Positions 36,201-46,215 of a stretch of DNA of 64,000 bases are shown here, one piece after another. Location: NCBI GenBank assembly GCA_013180625.2, contig SNVD02011043.1:124001-188000 (forward strand). The letters run 5' to 3'. The notes under the pieces were generated by a model. The model was not told the DNA's origin. It saw nothing but the letters and a program-made list of their open reading frames with translations, and ran no database searches. Each line of letters opens with the position of its first letter. Positions within the stretch are counted from its first letter, which is position 1. The stretch is from Boswellia sacra (taxonomy: Eukaryota > Streptophyta > Magnoliopsida > Sapindales > Burseraceae). A program made the translations under genes and the position numbers.

Positions 36201-36860
36201 TTTGATTTAGCACATTGGAGATTGCTCAAACGAATTTCTAGATATGTGTTGTATCTCTCAGTCATGCAACCGTGAACGATCCATGATATCACTTGGCATA
36301 ACTGAGATTGGCTTTCGGGAAATAGTTAAGGATTTTGCGGTAAGATCAAAAGGATCAACAAGAGAAAAAAACTCAAGCATGAAAAAATCTTGTTAAAAGG
36401 TATTACTCCTCTCCGGAAGGACTTTTGGATAGAACAATTTTCTATATCCGGAGGTTTGCAGATGAGGAAAAGGTATAATTAATTGTATGTTTCATTAATT
36501 TTATTTATAAAAAAAAAAGCCCTCTTCGCCTTGACCATTAACACCTGATTATTTGTTTACCATTTCGTTCTTCATGATATGATAGGATTTGAAAGAGAAA
36601 TGGGAGAAAGTCGGTATCACTTGGTTGGAAATGTTGGCATATGCTGCAAGCAAATGCAAGGGAGGGAGCATGCTTGACAGCTGAGACGTGGTGGGGAGTT
36701 GCTCACTCGTGTGTCGCTTCTCATGGAAAATTTTGGCTCAACCGATGACTTTCGGTTATCAGATGACGATCTTCAAGAAGCAAGGCTGATTGCAGAATTG
36801 GCTAAGAGAAAGGATGCCATTGTATTGATATCAACTTATTGATCACTTCAAGCTGCGGAA
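36200..36860 (+). pseudogene. decayed DUF594 (plant DUF4220/DUF594) fragment
   Basis: About 36,235-36,330 reads as SRYVLYLSVM and, in a shifted frame, SLGITEIGFREIV. From about 36,584, after a likely splice acceptor, it reads ELKEKWEKV, WLEMLAYAASKCKG, a stop, then in a new frame RGGELLTRVSLLMENFG. These match my memory of the C-terminal DUF594 signature (W-EMLCYAA, RGGELLTFVWLLM). An in-frame TGA and a frameshift make it non-functional. It follows the NLR remnant directly, so two unrelated genes were joined by rearrangement, or they were neighbours before decay. Confidence 0.6.
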
Positions 36861-36881
36861 TCTGTCGAGAAGTGAACTCTT

Positions 36882-37017
36882 CCTTCATAAATTAAATTAG
36901 AACAGTGAAGTCTTCAGCAGAGTCTTGTCACGTACATCTAATGTATCCTTCATAAATTAAATTAGAACAGTGGAGTCTTCAGCAGAGTCTTGTTACGTAC
37001 ATTGTCACGTACATCTA
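36882..37017. repeat. two-copy tandem repeat, about 65-71 bp units
   Basis: The segment on ccttcataaattaaattag through cacgtacatctaat occurs twice in a row. The second copy has a short extra cgtacattgt. Non-coding. Confidence 0.8.
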
Positions 37018-37190
37018 ATACACATTATATGCCAAATTGTATAAAAATTATAAATTAATGTATAAAAATTGTAATTGAATATATAAAAATTGTAACAGTA
37101 TAATTTAGAATTTTTATATACTCATCTATAATTTTTATAACTCATTTTCAACTTTTATATAATTTTGCATCTAATGTACCATAACAATAG
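37018..37190. mobile_element. AT-rich MITE (tentative)
   Basis: The ends form an imperfect inverted repeat of about 30 bases, with tacacattatatgcc on the left and gcatctaatgtacc on the right. The interior is made of tataaaaattgtaa-like units. The TSD is not clear. Confidence 0.4.
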
Positions 37191-38880
37191 AATACTGTAG
37201 CATTATCCCTTCAGCTTCTAAAATACAAAATTAATAATTGTAATTTTATCCTCCTTTAAAATTGTTCTAGATAATGAATTAACTTTCCGTATTGAGGCCT
37301 TTCTAACCCATTGGGCTCCCCAAATACTTTGAAAGAGGATGATGAACCGAATGCCACCCCCTGGCAGCCCAGCCCCTTAGGGACAAGATTACCCTTTGCA
37401 AATGCATGACTCACTTATCCCTCAGGCGCCAATTATAACAAATATAATCTCTGGGTATTTGTTTACTTTGAAATCAATTTAAAGACAGAAAACTATATAT
37501 AAGCATACATAGTTAAGGTAAACTTGAAGTTCGTAGACCTGGATAACCAATTTACATCAAAAGATAAAGAGAGTTTCCCATTGTATTCTACTTTCTCTTT
37601 GTTATCTAGCAAAATCCAAGGGTGAGGTCTTAAATTCCATGAAAAAAAAAAAAAAAAAAAAACACAGACGACTTTTAAATTAGTAAGTACATTAGGATAG
37701 GCCTATGCAATATATTTCTAGTTTTGCTGATTTTTTTGAAATTACACTAACCTGAGAGTATGATTTCATATGAGGCATTTATATTGTTGAAATATAATAA
37801 AATAGGTTTATATAATTAGACTAATTAAACTAAACGAACATAATACAGAAAAATATTCACAGTTCTGCAACAAAAAGGTCCCATTTTATTCTATCTTAAA
37901 GCACTTATCTCCCCCTGCAAGAAGAGAAGATAAGAGTGGAGAACCTCCGAGCCAGGCCTATTCGAAGTCTCTTGACATACGTAAGACATTAGAGCTTTTA
38001 TTTAATTGGAGGTGAATATGAAAAAGAAGCTTGGACTACAAAAAGTATGCTAAGCTTTTACTTTGAATGTTCTTAGTTCCACGTCAGAAATGGTGAAGTG
38101 AGCTGCTAGCCTGCTACATACCATATGTAGTTGCCAAATCTTAGGACAACAGAATCAATTATTGATGACTAGTTAGAGAGACGATGGCCACAAGGAATAA
38201 ACAAGGTAATCAATAATTCATGAATCATTCGACATCACTGCTCAGTATTCAAAAACTATACACCAAATTACCAATTCTCATGAACCAATGGAACCTGACT
38301 AAGGAGAAACTTGGCAATTAGCACAAAATCTGGTAGCTTTTCTGGTAAACAGTAAACTTGAACAAAATACTAAGATGTCTTCAATTGTATTTAGCTGTTT
38401 AATTGATGACAGATTGATCACAGAAAGGAAAAGTGTAAGTTTCTGGTAGATTGCTCGCCCTCTCTGTGCAAGGTGTGACATATCATACATAGAATATTGA
38501 AAGTCAATCTATATTGATAGGCCAAGATCAAAGATTCATAATAATTCAATCAAGCATTTATTTTGTTTTCTTCACCAGTTTATATATAATTTATATTTTA
38601 ATGCATTTTTTTATTAATTATACTGTTCAACCAAAAAAAAGATTTATTGACCTCACAAGTCAATTTAACCGAGAACTCAATGTGTACAATGCATTTATTT
38701 ATGAAATCAAGAATAAATCACATATATTTCCTTAAGTAGGATCTCCAGATATTACAATTTACATACAATTCAGGAACAATTTTGCAGAATACACGACCTT
38801 CACAAATCAGTTCTTGTTTATGGGAACTAGGATATATGAAATAAAATAAAATCAATAGGTTATTAATAATCAAAATTTGA
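37191..38880. other. intergenic region, no gene recognised
   Basis: No supported gene. It contains a poly-A run at about 37,643-37,662. A GC-richer patch near 37,300-37,440 could be a relic of something, but I cannot name it. Confidence 0.45.
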
Positions 38881-39263
38881 TATAAGACATAATTGAGTAT
38901 AAATACTGTTAACCAAATTTCAAATTGAACTTTCATCATCAAAATTCTATAACAACCTTTCAGCATTTGTTCTACTACATATAATTCTAAGCTATCTCTT
39001 TCTAGAAGAAACTGAAAGGTTTTACATTGTAAAGAAAACTTTTTGCAACTGTACGGGTCAGAACGCCTAGTTACTATGCAACTGTACCGGTCAGAACACC
39101 TAGTTACCCAAAAAACCAAAAATTCCCTCCATGGAACAAAAAGAGACTCATGATATGTACAAAACAATACCTCAAATCCAGTTCAGGCAATCTCTTAAAA
39201 TCATTGACTAGAAGTCTAGAACTATACATTTAAGAGAGGAATTGAATTCTTACTTTATTGAAT
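38881..39263 (-). other. 3'UTR of the TraB-like gene with 30-bp tandem duplication
   Basis: Sequence downstream of the stop (minus-strand gene) is also present beside the pseudogene copy at about 43,200-43,510, so the duplication covered the 3' flank. Within it, gcaactgtac-ggtcagaac-cctagttac occurs twice (about 39,045-39,105). The pseudogene copy has a single related unit. Confidence 0.55.
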
Positions 39264-41135
39264 CTATGCTTTCTTCAACCTGTGCATTAGCATTTCTATA
39301 GATTTTTGAATCCTGGTGCATTCTGTTTGTCTCACTTCCTGAGATGCTTGATGTAAATTTTGAATCCCACGCCCCAAACTGGCAATTGAAGGAGCAGCAG
39401 GCAAAGATTCAACTACACTTTCGATCCCATCTCCATAAACAAGCAACCCAGTGCAAGTTGCGATACTACACCCAAATGTTGCGAATGGTAGGACACCAAT
39501 TGGTCGTACACGTCTTTTTCTCATTATTTCATAAAACGCAGTTCTCATTGCTGAAAAACTGGTCTTCTCAATAGAGGCTATGACACTGTGGGCCACTACC
39601 CTGATTTTCTCAGCAGAAGCAGCTGCCTTCAAGACTGATGTTGTATTTGATCCAGAAGTTGCAAGTCCTGGGGCAAACACTTTAGTCTTGCCTAATGCCA
39701 TTGCCATTGCCTTCTGGGTTTGGGTCAGAACAAGCTTTAGTGAAACAGGTGCTTTAAAAGTTACAAGCTTCATGAAGGTTGATGCAGGAAGAAACTTAGA
39801 GAGAGAAGAAGCTCCTAAAACCGCTGTTGCTCCAGCACCCACTGCCACAACAGACTTACCGGATAACAACCGCTTCCTGTTCACATTATTAGAAGTTTCC
39901 CCATCATCTTCATAGTTAGTGACTGACAGAATCAAATCCTTGACCTTATCAGGAACAGGTGTGTTCCAATGTTTCCTAATCCCACCTAAGTAACCAGCAT
40001 CTACTACTGCTACCATAGTCTTGAACTTCCTAGCTTGACTCTGAAGAGAATGTGCAAGTAGCGCATGTGACTTGTCCTCAACCGGAAGCTCTGAGAAATC
40101 AATATTAGTTGAGTCAGAATTCCTCAATTTATTCATGGGTAGCCGGCCAGCATTATTAAGAGCAATTCTCAACCCCTCTACTGCAATTCGAAAGGTGTAA
40201 ACCTCAGAAATGAGCTCAGTATCCACGATTTCCCCTCTGTTCACATCAAAAAGCATCTTTTGCACAAGGGGTAATGCCCTTGTCATAGATGGGAGATCAA
40301 CAAATATATCATGTAGATCCACAAGTAATGGATAAATGGATTGTGCAAATGATGGAATCGGATAACTGTCTCTAAGCTGAACTTCCTTTGACATTGAATC
40401 TAAATTAGAATTGGAAGATCCCAACTTCAAGCCTATCAAATTCATATTTGAAGATAACAATTTCACCATCTGTGACTGGACATCATTAGTCAGGTAGAAT
40501 GTCCTCGAATTTGATGAGACAACTGAACCCACTTTCTGTGGAACCAAACTATTAACAAACCCTTGAACCTTATTCCCCGCATCTACTTCCCCAGACGGAT
40601 TGTCACCAACAGGGTTTCTAACCACTGATGACTCAATTGCTATAAATGATGAACCAACCTCCCTTGCCGCCTTCTTGGCAGCCAAGAAAGGACCATGGAA
40701 ACCAACCCCAAAGATCTCCCTCAAAACCAAGTTTCCAGCGACATCCTCGTATGCTTCCTTATTAATCTTATCAACAAAACATCGCTTAAGCACTCCAAAT
40801 AAAGAAGTGGGAACCAAACCACTCTCACCGTCTCCTAACTCACTCTCTTCAAATTGAAAGTCATTCTCAACACCCACCTGAGCCACCACAGCATCAGGCC
40901 TTACTTCCCTAATAAGACACTGAGCATCGAAAGCTGATCTCTCTGACAAATTCTGGGCACAAAGTATATACACCACAGACTTGGATTCCGGCACTCTAAC
41001 TGCAAAAACAAATCTCTTCGTATTCTCCGGTATCGAAAGTCTCTGAACCAACTCATCAGAGGCTCTCAAATCATCAAACTTCCACAACGAGAAGGGCCAC
41101 AAATTTTGCAGGTTAGAAACCAACCTAAGTGCCAT
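39264..41135 (-). CDS. TraB-like domain protein, function unknown
   Basis: This is an intronless coding region of 623 codons from the ATG at 41,135. The open frame extends 25 codons upstream, but without another ATG. The N-terminal 180 residues look like a diverged TraB/GumN fold: FVFAVRVPES, VYILCAQNLSE, a CLIREVRPDAVVAQVG strand-helix unit, and a later FLAAKKAAREVGSSFIAIE stretch. These correspond to the VYLVGTAH...IREVRPD...A...ID pattern of the family, but without its usual His/Glu-type residues. Two hydrophobic stretches (VVAVGAGATAVLGASSL and FATFGCSIATCTGLLVYG) suggest membrane attachment near the C terminus. I recall plant proteins annotated as TraB-related with this shape. A 5'UTR intron is likely (about 41,229-41,327). 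A decayed duplicate lies 2.3 kb upstream on the same strand. Coding status is sure; the family call is moderate. Confidence 0.85.
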   Translation of the reverse strand: MALRLVSNLQNLWPFSLWKFDDLRASDELVQRLSIPENTKRFVFAVRVPESKSVVYILCAQNLSERSAFDAQCLIREVRPDAVVAQVGVENDFQFEESELGDGESGLVPTSLFGVLKRCFVDKINKEAYEDVAGNLVLREIFGVGFHGPFLAAKKAAREVGSSFIAIESSVVRNPVGDNPSGEVDAGNKVQGFVNSLVPQKVGSVVSSNSRTFYLTNDVQSQMVKLLSSNMNLIGLKLGSSNSNLDSMSKEVQLRDSYPIPSFAQSIYPLLVDLHDIFVDLPSMTRALPLVQKMLFDVNRGEIVDTELISEVYTFRIAVEGLRIALNNAGRLPMNKLRNSDSTNIDFSELPVEDKSHALLAHSLQSQARKFKTMVAVVDAGYLGGIRKHWNTPVPDKVKDLILSVTNYEDDGETSNNVNRKRLLSGKSVVAVGAGATAVLGASSLSKFLPASTFMKLVTFKAPVSLKLVLTQTQKAMAMALGKTKVFAPGLATSGSNTTSVLKAAASAEKIRVVAHSVIASIEKTSFSAMRTAFYEIMRKRRVRPIGVLPFATFGCSIATCTGLLVYGDGIESVVESLPAAPSIASLGRGIQNLHQASQEVRQTECTRIQKSIEMLMHRLKKA

Positions 41136-41420
41136 TACATCAACAATAACATAAACATCACCAACCCACCCGTCCCCAATCAAACTTTCACGCGCTTTCC
41201 AGGAAAACAATCAGAGAAAAACAAAACCCTAAAGGGAAATCCAGTATTCAAATTTTAACAACAAAAGAAACAAAAAAGAGAAATGGAATAGAATTGGAAA
41301 AAAAAGAAGATTCTTGATTTGGGTTACCTGATGATTGATGAGATTAAACCCTGAGTTAGATGATTTATCATCAAAGCTTCGCTTGAATTGAATCAGCTTT
41401 GGCTCCTCTTTACGGAGCTT
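41136..41420 (-). promoter_or_regulatory. 5'UTR of the TraB-like gene with intron
   Basis: On the minus strand, an exon ends at tcatcag|gtaacc (41,328). A pyrimidine-rich stretch ends at ccctttag (about 41,229). This is a plausible 5'UTR intron, a layout that often supports steady expression in plants. Inferred from splice signals only. Confidence 0.45.
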
Positions 41421-43180
41421 GGCTTACCTTTTTTTTGGCGAGAGCGTGCGACAAGGGAATCGACTTACTATTCATATTACTCTCTAATGATCTAATCTAT
41501 TCCTTTTATCTTCGTACCAAAAGCCATGACTAAAATATTGCTTATCCCCCAATATTTTGAAACTTATACGTTAACCCCCTGGTGCGGTGATGCTTCTTTT
41601 AATTCAGATTCAATCCACATCCACGGATTCTCTAATGAATGCTGACGGGAGGGGACTTGAATTTGATGTTTAGTCATAACCAGGGTTAACCAATTTTTAA
41701 ATTGTGCAAAATTCTAAAATTTTATTTTTTTTCATTAAATCTCAATAGAATTTCTGAGTTTCATCTTGGTTACTATTGATTAACTAATTTTGCATTGAAA
41801 TTAAGAGTTTTAAAAAAATAAAATATATCCTCTAAAAATGGAATTGGGTTGGTGTGTAATTTGAATTTGGCATTAAGAGTTAATTTATTTAGGTTTTTTC
41901 AAGAAATGTTTATAGATTTAGATTTGCGTGGACCTTTCAAAATAAAATTTTCATTAAAAGGTAGTAGTATTATTTAGTTGGATGGATATACTTCTTCATA
42001 TTAAATTATTCAAAAAGTTTTGTTCTCAAGATAAATATATTAAAAGAATATTAATGTTAAGATAGATGAATATCAAATTAGGGAAATAAAATTTTTAAAA
42101 AAAAACTCGGATTATATAATTAATCAAACTCTAATATTTTTTATTTTTTAATCAAATTCAACATCAAATGACAAATATACTAACAAATATATTCTTTATT
42201 TCTCTGATACTATACCTAAACCTCAAATACTCTTTTAGTTTGACACTTGTGTTGTGCTCAACAAATCACTCACAAACTGACAAAGGGGTTGAACAGATTT
42301 GCCAACATGACACTTCTTAGATGCTCGTCAAGTTTGATTACAATCAAACTAGTTTGACATCTTAGCTAACTCAAAAAAAAATTACAACTGATTCAGTAAA
42401 CAGTTAAAATAGTTTTTAAATCCTATGCCTTGTTTATTTGTGTATTTTGAGGTTTTATTTTTAAAATAAGTAAAAATATGTTATTGGTTTTAAATTTTTT
42501 AAATTTCAAAATAATATGTGATTAATATTAATTTAAATATACTAGTAAATGTGGGTTTTCCAAAAAATATTTTCAAAATAAGTAATACTAAACTTGCAAT
42601 TTTCATACAACATATGTTCTATATCATAACGTGGTAGCTTATATGGTCAAAATTCACTAGAGAATAAAAAACAAAAATAGATGAGAGAAATTATGTCTTT
42701 AATAAGATTTTATAGATGAGACTGTCACATAATATTATAAAATTTATATTATATGAATATTATAAATCTAATATTATTATTTCGAGATATATAAACAAAC
42801 AAGCCTAAGCTATTTTCTGTATTTTTCCTTGAAATTTTCTCATTTTCTCTCTTTGCTAATTTGGACTAGCCCACAAACATTCGTCTTAGCGTTGGATCCA
42901 ACAACTTGTTGGGCTATGACCGACATCTCTGGGCCTGTCTTTAAGAGAAGCTTGCTACAACAGCTTAAACTATTTAAATCATCAAAGCTGTTTCCAAATT
43001 TGATTAAAAAGGAGACGAGCAGCGACCTGTCCACTCTTAGCAACAGAGGTATATAAACTTCAGTTTCATAAAATTCTAAGAAAACATAATGAGAAAGAAA
43101 CACATAAGTTGTAAAGAGAAGAATTTTTTTTTTTTTGCCCCCTTCATTTTCTTATTGAAATTGGACTTCAATTTCATCAG
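41421..43180. other. AT-rich intergenic region
   Basis: No supported gene. Two overlapping short frames on opposite strands near 42,830-43,100 have no family match. Confidence 0.45.
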
Positions 43181-43199
43181 ATCTCATTTCAGACATTAC

Positions 43200-45200
43200 T
43201 GAGAATAATTATTGTTAACAATAAATTTACAAACTGAACTCGCCCATCATCAACACGTTGTATAATAACCTTCAGCGTTTGTTCTAATGCATAGACTAAA
43301 AACTTTTGCAACTGTATCTGTCACAGATAACTAGTTTTTAAAAAATAAATAGGGACTCCTGATGAAACAATCAGTCCTGCTCTAGATTTGCTTGATATGC
43401 ACGTCAGATTATCTCAAATCCAGTTCATGAAATCTCTTAAAATCATTGACTACTACAGCACAACAACACAATTACGAGAAAATCTTAATCGAAGTCTTAC
43501 TAAATTGAATCTATGCTTTCTTCAACCTTTGCATCAGCCTTTCTATATAATTTTGAATCCGGGTGCATTCTGTTTGCCTCACTACCTGACATGCCTGCTG
43601 TAAACTTTGAGTCCCGCGGCCCAAACTAGCAATTGAAGGAGCAGCAGGTAAAGATTCAGCTACACATTCAATCCCATCTCCATACACAAGCAACCCGGCG
43701 CAAGTTGCAAGACCACACCCAAATGTTAAGAATGGTCGAACCCCAATTGGTTGTACACCTCTTTTTTCTCATTATGTCATAAAACGCCATTCTCGTGGCT
43801 GAAAAACTGGCCCTATCAACAGAGGCCATGACACCTTTGGCCACAGCCGCCTTCAAGACAGGTGTCATGTTTGGTCCAGAAGTTGCAAGTCCTGGAGCAA
43901 CCACTTTAGTCTTGCTCAATGCCATTGTCATCGCCTTCCGGGTTTGGTTTAGAATGAACTTAACTGAAACTGTTTTTTTAGAAGTTAAAACCTTCTTGAA
44001 GGTTGAAGCCCCTAAAACTGCTGTTGCTCCAGCACCAACTGCCATAATAGGCGTACTAGATAATAACAAATTCCTATCCACATTATTAGAAGTTTCCTCT
44101 TCATTATCTTTGTAGTCATTGATTACCTTAATCAAATTCTTGACCTCATCAGGAACAGGAGTGTTCCAATGTTTCCTAATCCCAGCTAAGTAACCAGCAT
44201 CTACCACTGCTACCATAGTCTTGAACTTCCTAGCTTGATTCAGAAGAGACTGTGCAAGGAGCGCATTTGACTTCTCCTCAATTGGAAGCTCTGAGAAATC
44301 AATATCAGGTGAGTTGGAATTTCTCAAATCATTCATGGGTAGCCGGCCAGCGTTGTTGATAGCAATTCTCACCCCCTCAACCGCAATTCGGAAGATGTAA
44401 ACTTAAGAAATGAGCTGAGTATCCACAATTTCCCCGCTGCTCACATCATGAAGCAACTTCTGCGCTAGGGGTAGAGCCCTTGTGATACGTGAGTAATCAA
44501 CAAATTTATCAAGTAGATCCAAAACTTTATCATGTACATCAACAAGTAATGGATAAATATTGGATTACGCAAATGATGGAATCAGTTGACTGTCACTGAG
44601 CTCAACCTCTTCTGACCCTGAATCCGAACTAGAATGGGGCAGTTCCCAATTCACACCAAACAAATCCATACTCGAAGATAACAACCTTAGCATCTTCGAC
44701 TGGACATCATTAGTAAGATAAAACGTTCTCAACTTCGATGACACAACTAAACCCATTCTCTGTGGAATCAAGCTATCAACAAAACCTTGAACCTTTTTCC
44801 CTGCATCCACTTTACCAGTGGGCTTGTCTTGGCTTCTAACCACTGACATTTCAATTGTCATAAATGAGGAACCAACCTCTTTGGACAACCTCTTGGCATC
44901 AAGAAAGGACCATGGAAGTCAATCCCAAAAATCTCCCTCAAAACCAGGTTTTCAGCCACGCCCTCGTACGCTTCCGCAGTGATCTTATCAACAAAACATT
45001 GCTTAAGTATTTCAAATACAGAAGTAGGAATGGAAACACTCTCAATCTCCGCTAAAATCACTCTCTTCGCATTGAAATTCGCTTAAGCCACCCACCTGAG
45101 CCAGCACAGCATCAGGTTTCACTTCCCGAAAAGGACACTCAGCGTCCAAAGCTGACCTCCCAGACAATTTCTTAGCACAAAGTATATACACCAGGCAAAA
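43200..45200 (-). pseudogene. decayed duplicate of the TraB-like gene
   Basis: It is similar, along most of its length, to the intact gene at 39,264-41,135, including the same terminal KKA-stop and 3' flank. Inactivating changes seen: an extra T in a T-run near 43,766 shifts the frame; a TAA replaces a Glu codon near 44,403; extra bases lie near 44,510-44,535; there is a stop near 44,565; a frame change occurs near 44,880; and another break is near 45,062. The first 50 or so codons are missing, with homology ending near 45,195. Remaining open pieces are 43,511-43,693, 43,668-44,372, 44,565-44,888 and 44,858-45,061. Confidence 0.9.
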
Positions 45201-45364
45201 CCATTGAATCATAAAAACTAATACTTCTAAAATAAATCAAACAATTAAATCATAATCTAAGATTAACTAACTATGAATTTTAAACATTCTCTTAACATAA
45301 CTTATAATAAAAACTCCTCTCTAATCCTATTTTAACATGAAGTTCTGCTTAAACTTTATTTATG

Positions 45365-45560
45365 TTTTCAACAAGTATGGATGTAAAGATGGTGTCAAAG
45401 CTTCTCGGATTCCTTGTTGAACTCCAGAAGAATTCGTGAATGCCGGTGATCAGATCATCAGTGGCAAGGAAGGGACGGTTGATCGTTTTCCCCTTGAGGA
45501 GAGAAGCGACCCCTAGCCTAAGAGTTGTGGGGTATTTATGTCTTTTACTGTATATTTCCG
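45365..45560 (-). pseudogene. unidentified coding-like fragment
   Basis: One minus-strand frame stays open for about 60 codons with a protein-like composition (RLGVASLLKGKTINRPFL, then DDLITGIHEFFW). It has no start codon and no family I recognise. It lies where the missing 5' part of the TraB-like pseudogene would be, but it does not match that gene. It may be an exon carried in by rearrangement. Confidence 0.25.
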
Positions 45561-45589
45561 TGTAAGATGACGTTTTCCGTTAACGGAAG

Positions 45590-45902
45590 TAGGGGTGTGC
45601 AAAAATCCCCGATCTGATCCAACCTGACCTGATCGGGTTGGTCGGATTTTTATTGGGTCGACACTGAATAGTAATCCGAATCAGATTGAAATAGTCGGAT
45701 TTGAACAGTGTCGGATCGTGAACGAGTTTGAATAATGTGGTTTAATAAAATTAAACCCGATCTAACCCGACCTCGACCCGATCGAGTTTGCATCGGGTCA
45801 GTATTGAATAGTAACTTAAATCGAATTAAAATAATAGGATTTACAAAATATCGAGTTGTGATTAGGTTTGAAAAAATCCGACCCGACCCGTGTGCAACCC
45901 TA
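45590..45902. mobile_element. hAT-type MITE with GC-rich core, TSD AACGGAAG
   Basis: This 313-bp element starts TAGGGGTGTGCA and ends TGCAACCCTA. It is flanked by the 8-base repeat AACGGAAG (45,582-45,589 and 45,903-45,910), the size typical of hAT insertions. The core is dense in cccgacc and tcgggt words. There is no transposase. Confidence 0.85.
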
Positions 45903-45910
45903 AACGGAAG

Positions 45911-46168
45911 TTCAGCTTTAGAATCAATGTTGACAAAATGGGATGTTGACTATTTGACCAAATGTTTAGGGGGTTAAATTCTCTGCTCTCCTTCTCATTC
46001 TCTCACTCTGACAAAGATGCTTCTATTTTTCTTATATAATTATTTTTTCTTGGTGGATGTTTCGTCGAATTTTGTCATATTATATTTTAGAGGTTAGGTT
46101 TTGAGATTGTTTACCATGGTCCAAAACGACAACGTATTATGGACTTATAACTTGCAAAATAAACTAAG

Positions 46169-46215
<47 letters not shown>

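Noticed and set aside
41136..41210. A longer N terminus for the TraB-like protein
   Set aside because: The open frame continues upstream but without an ATG before 41,135, and it runs into a likely 5'UTR.
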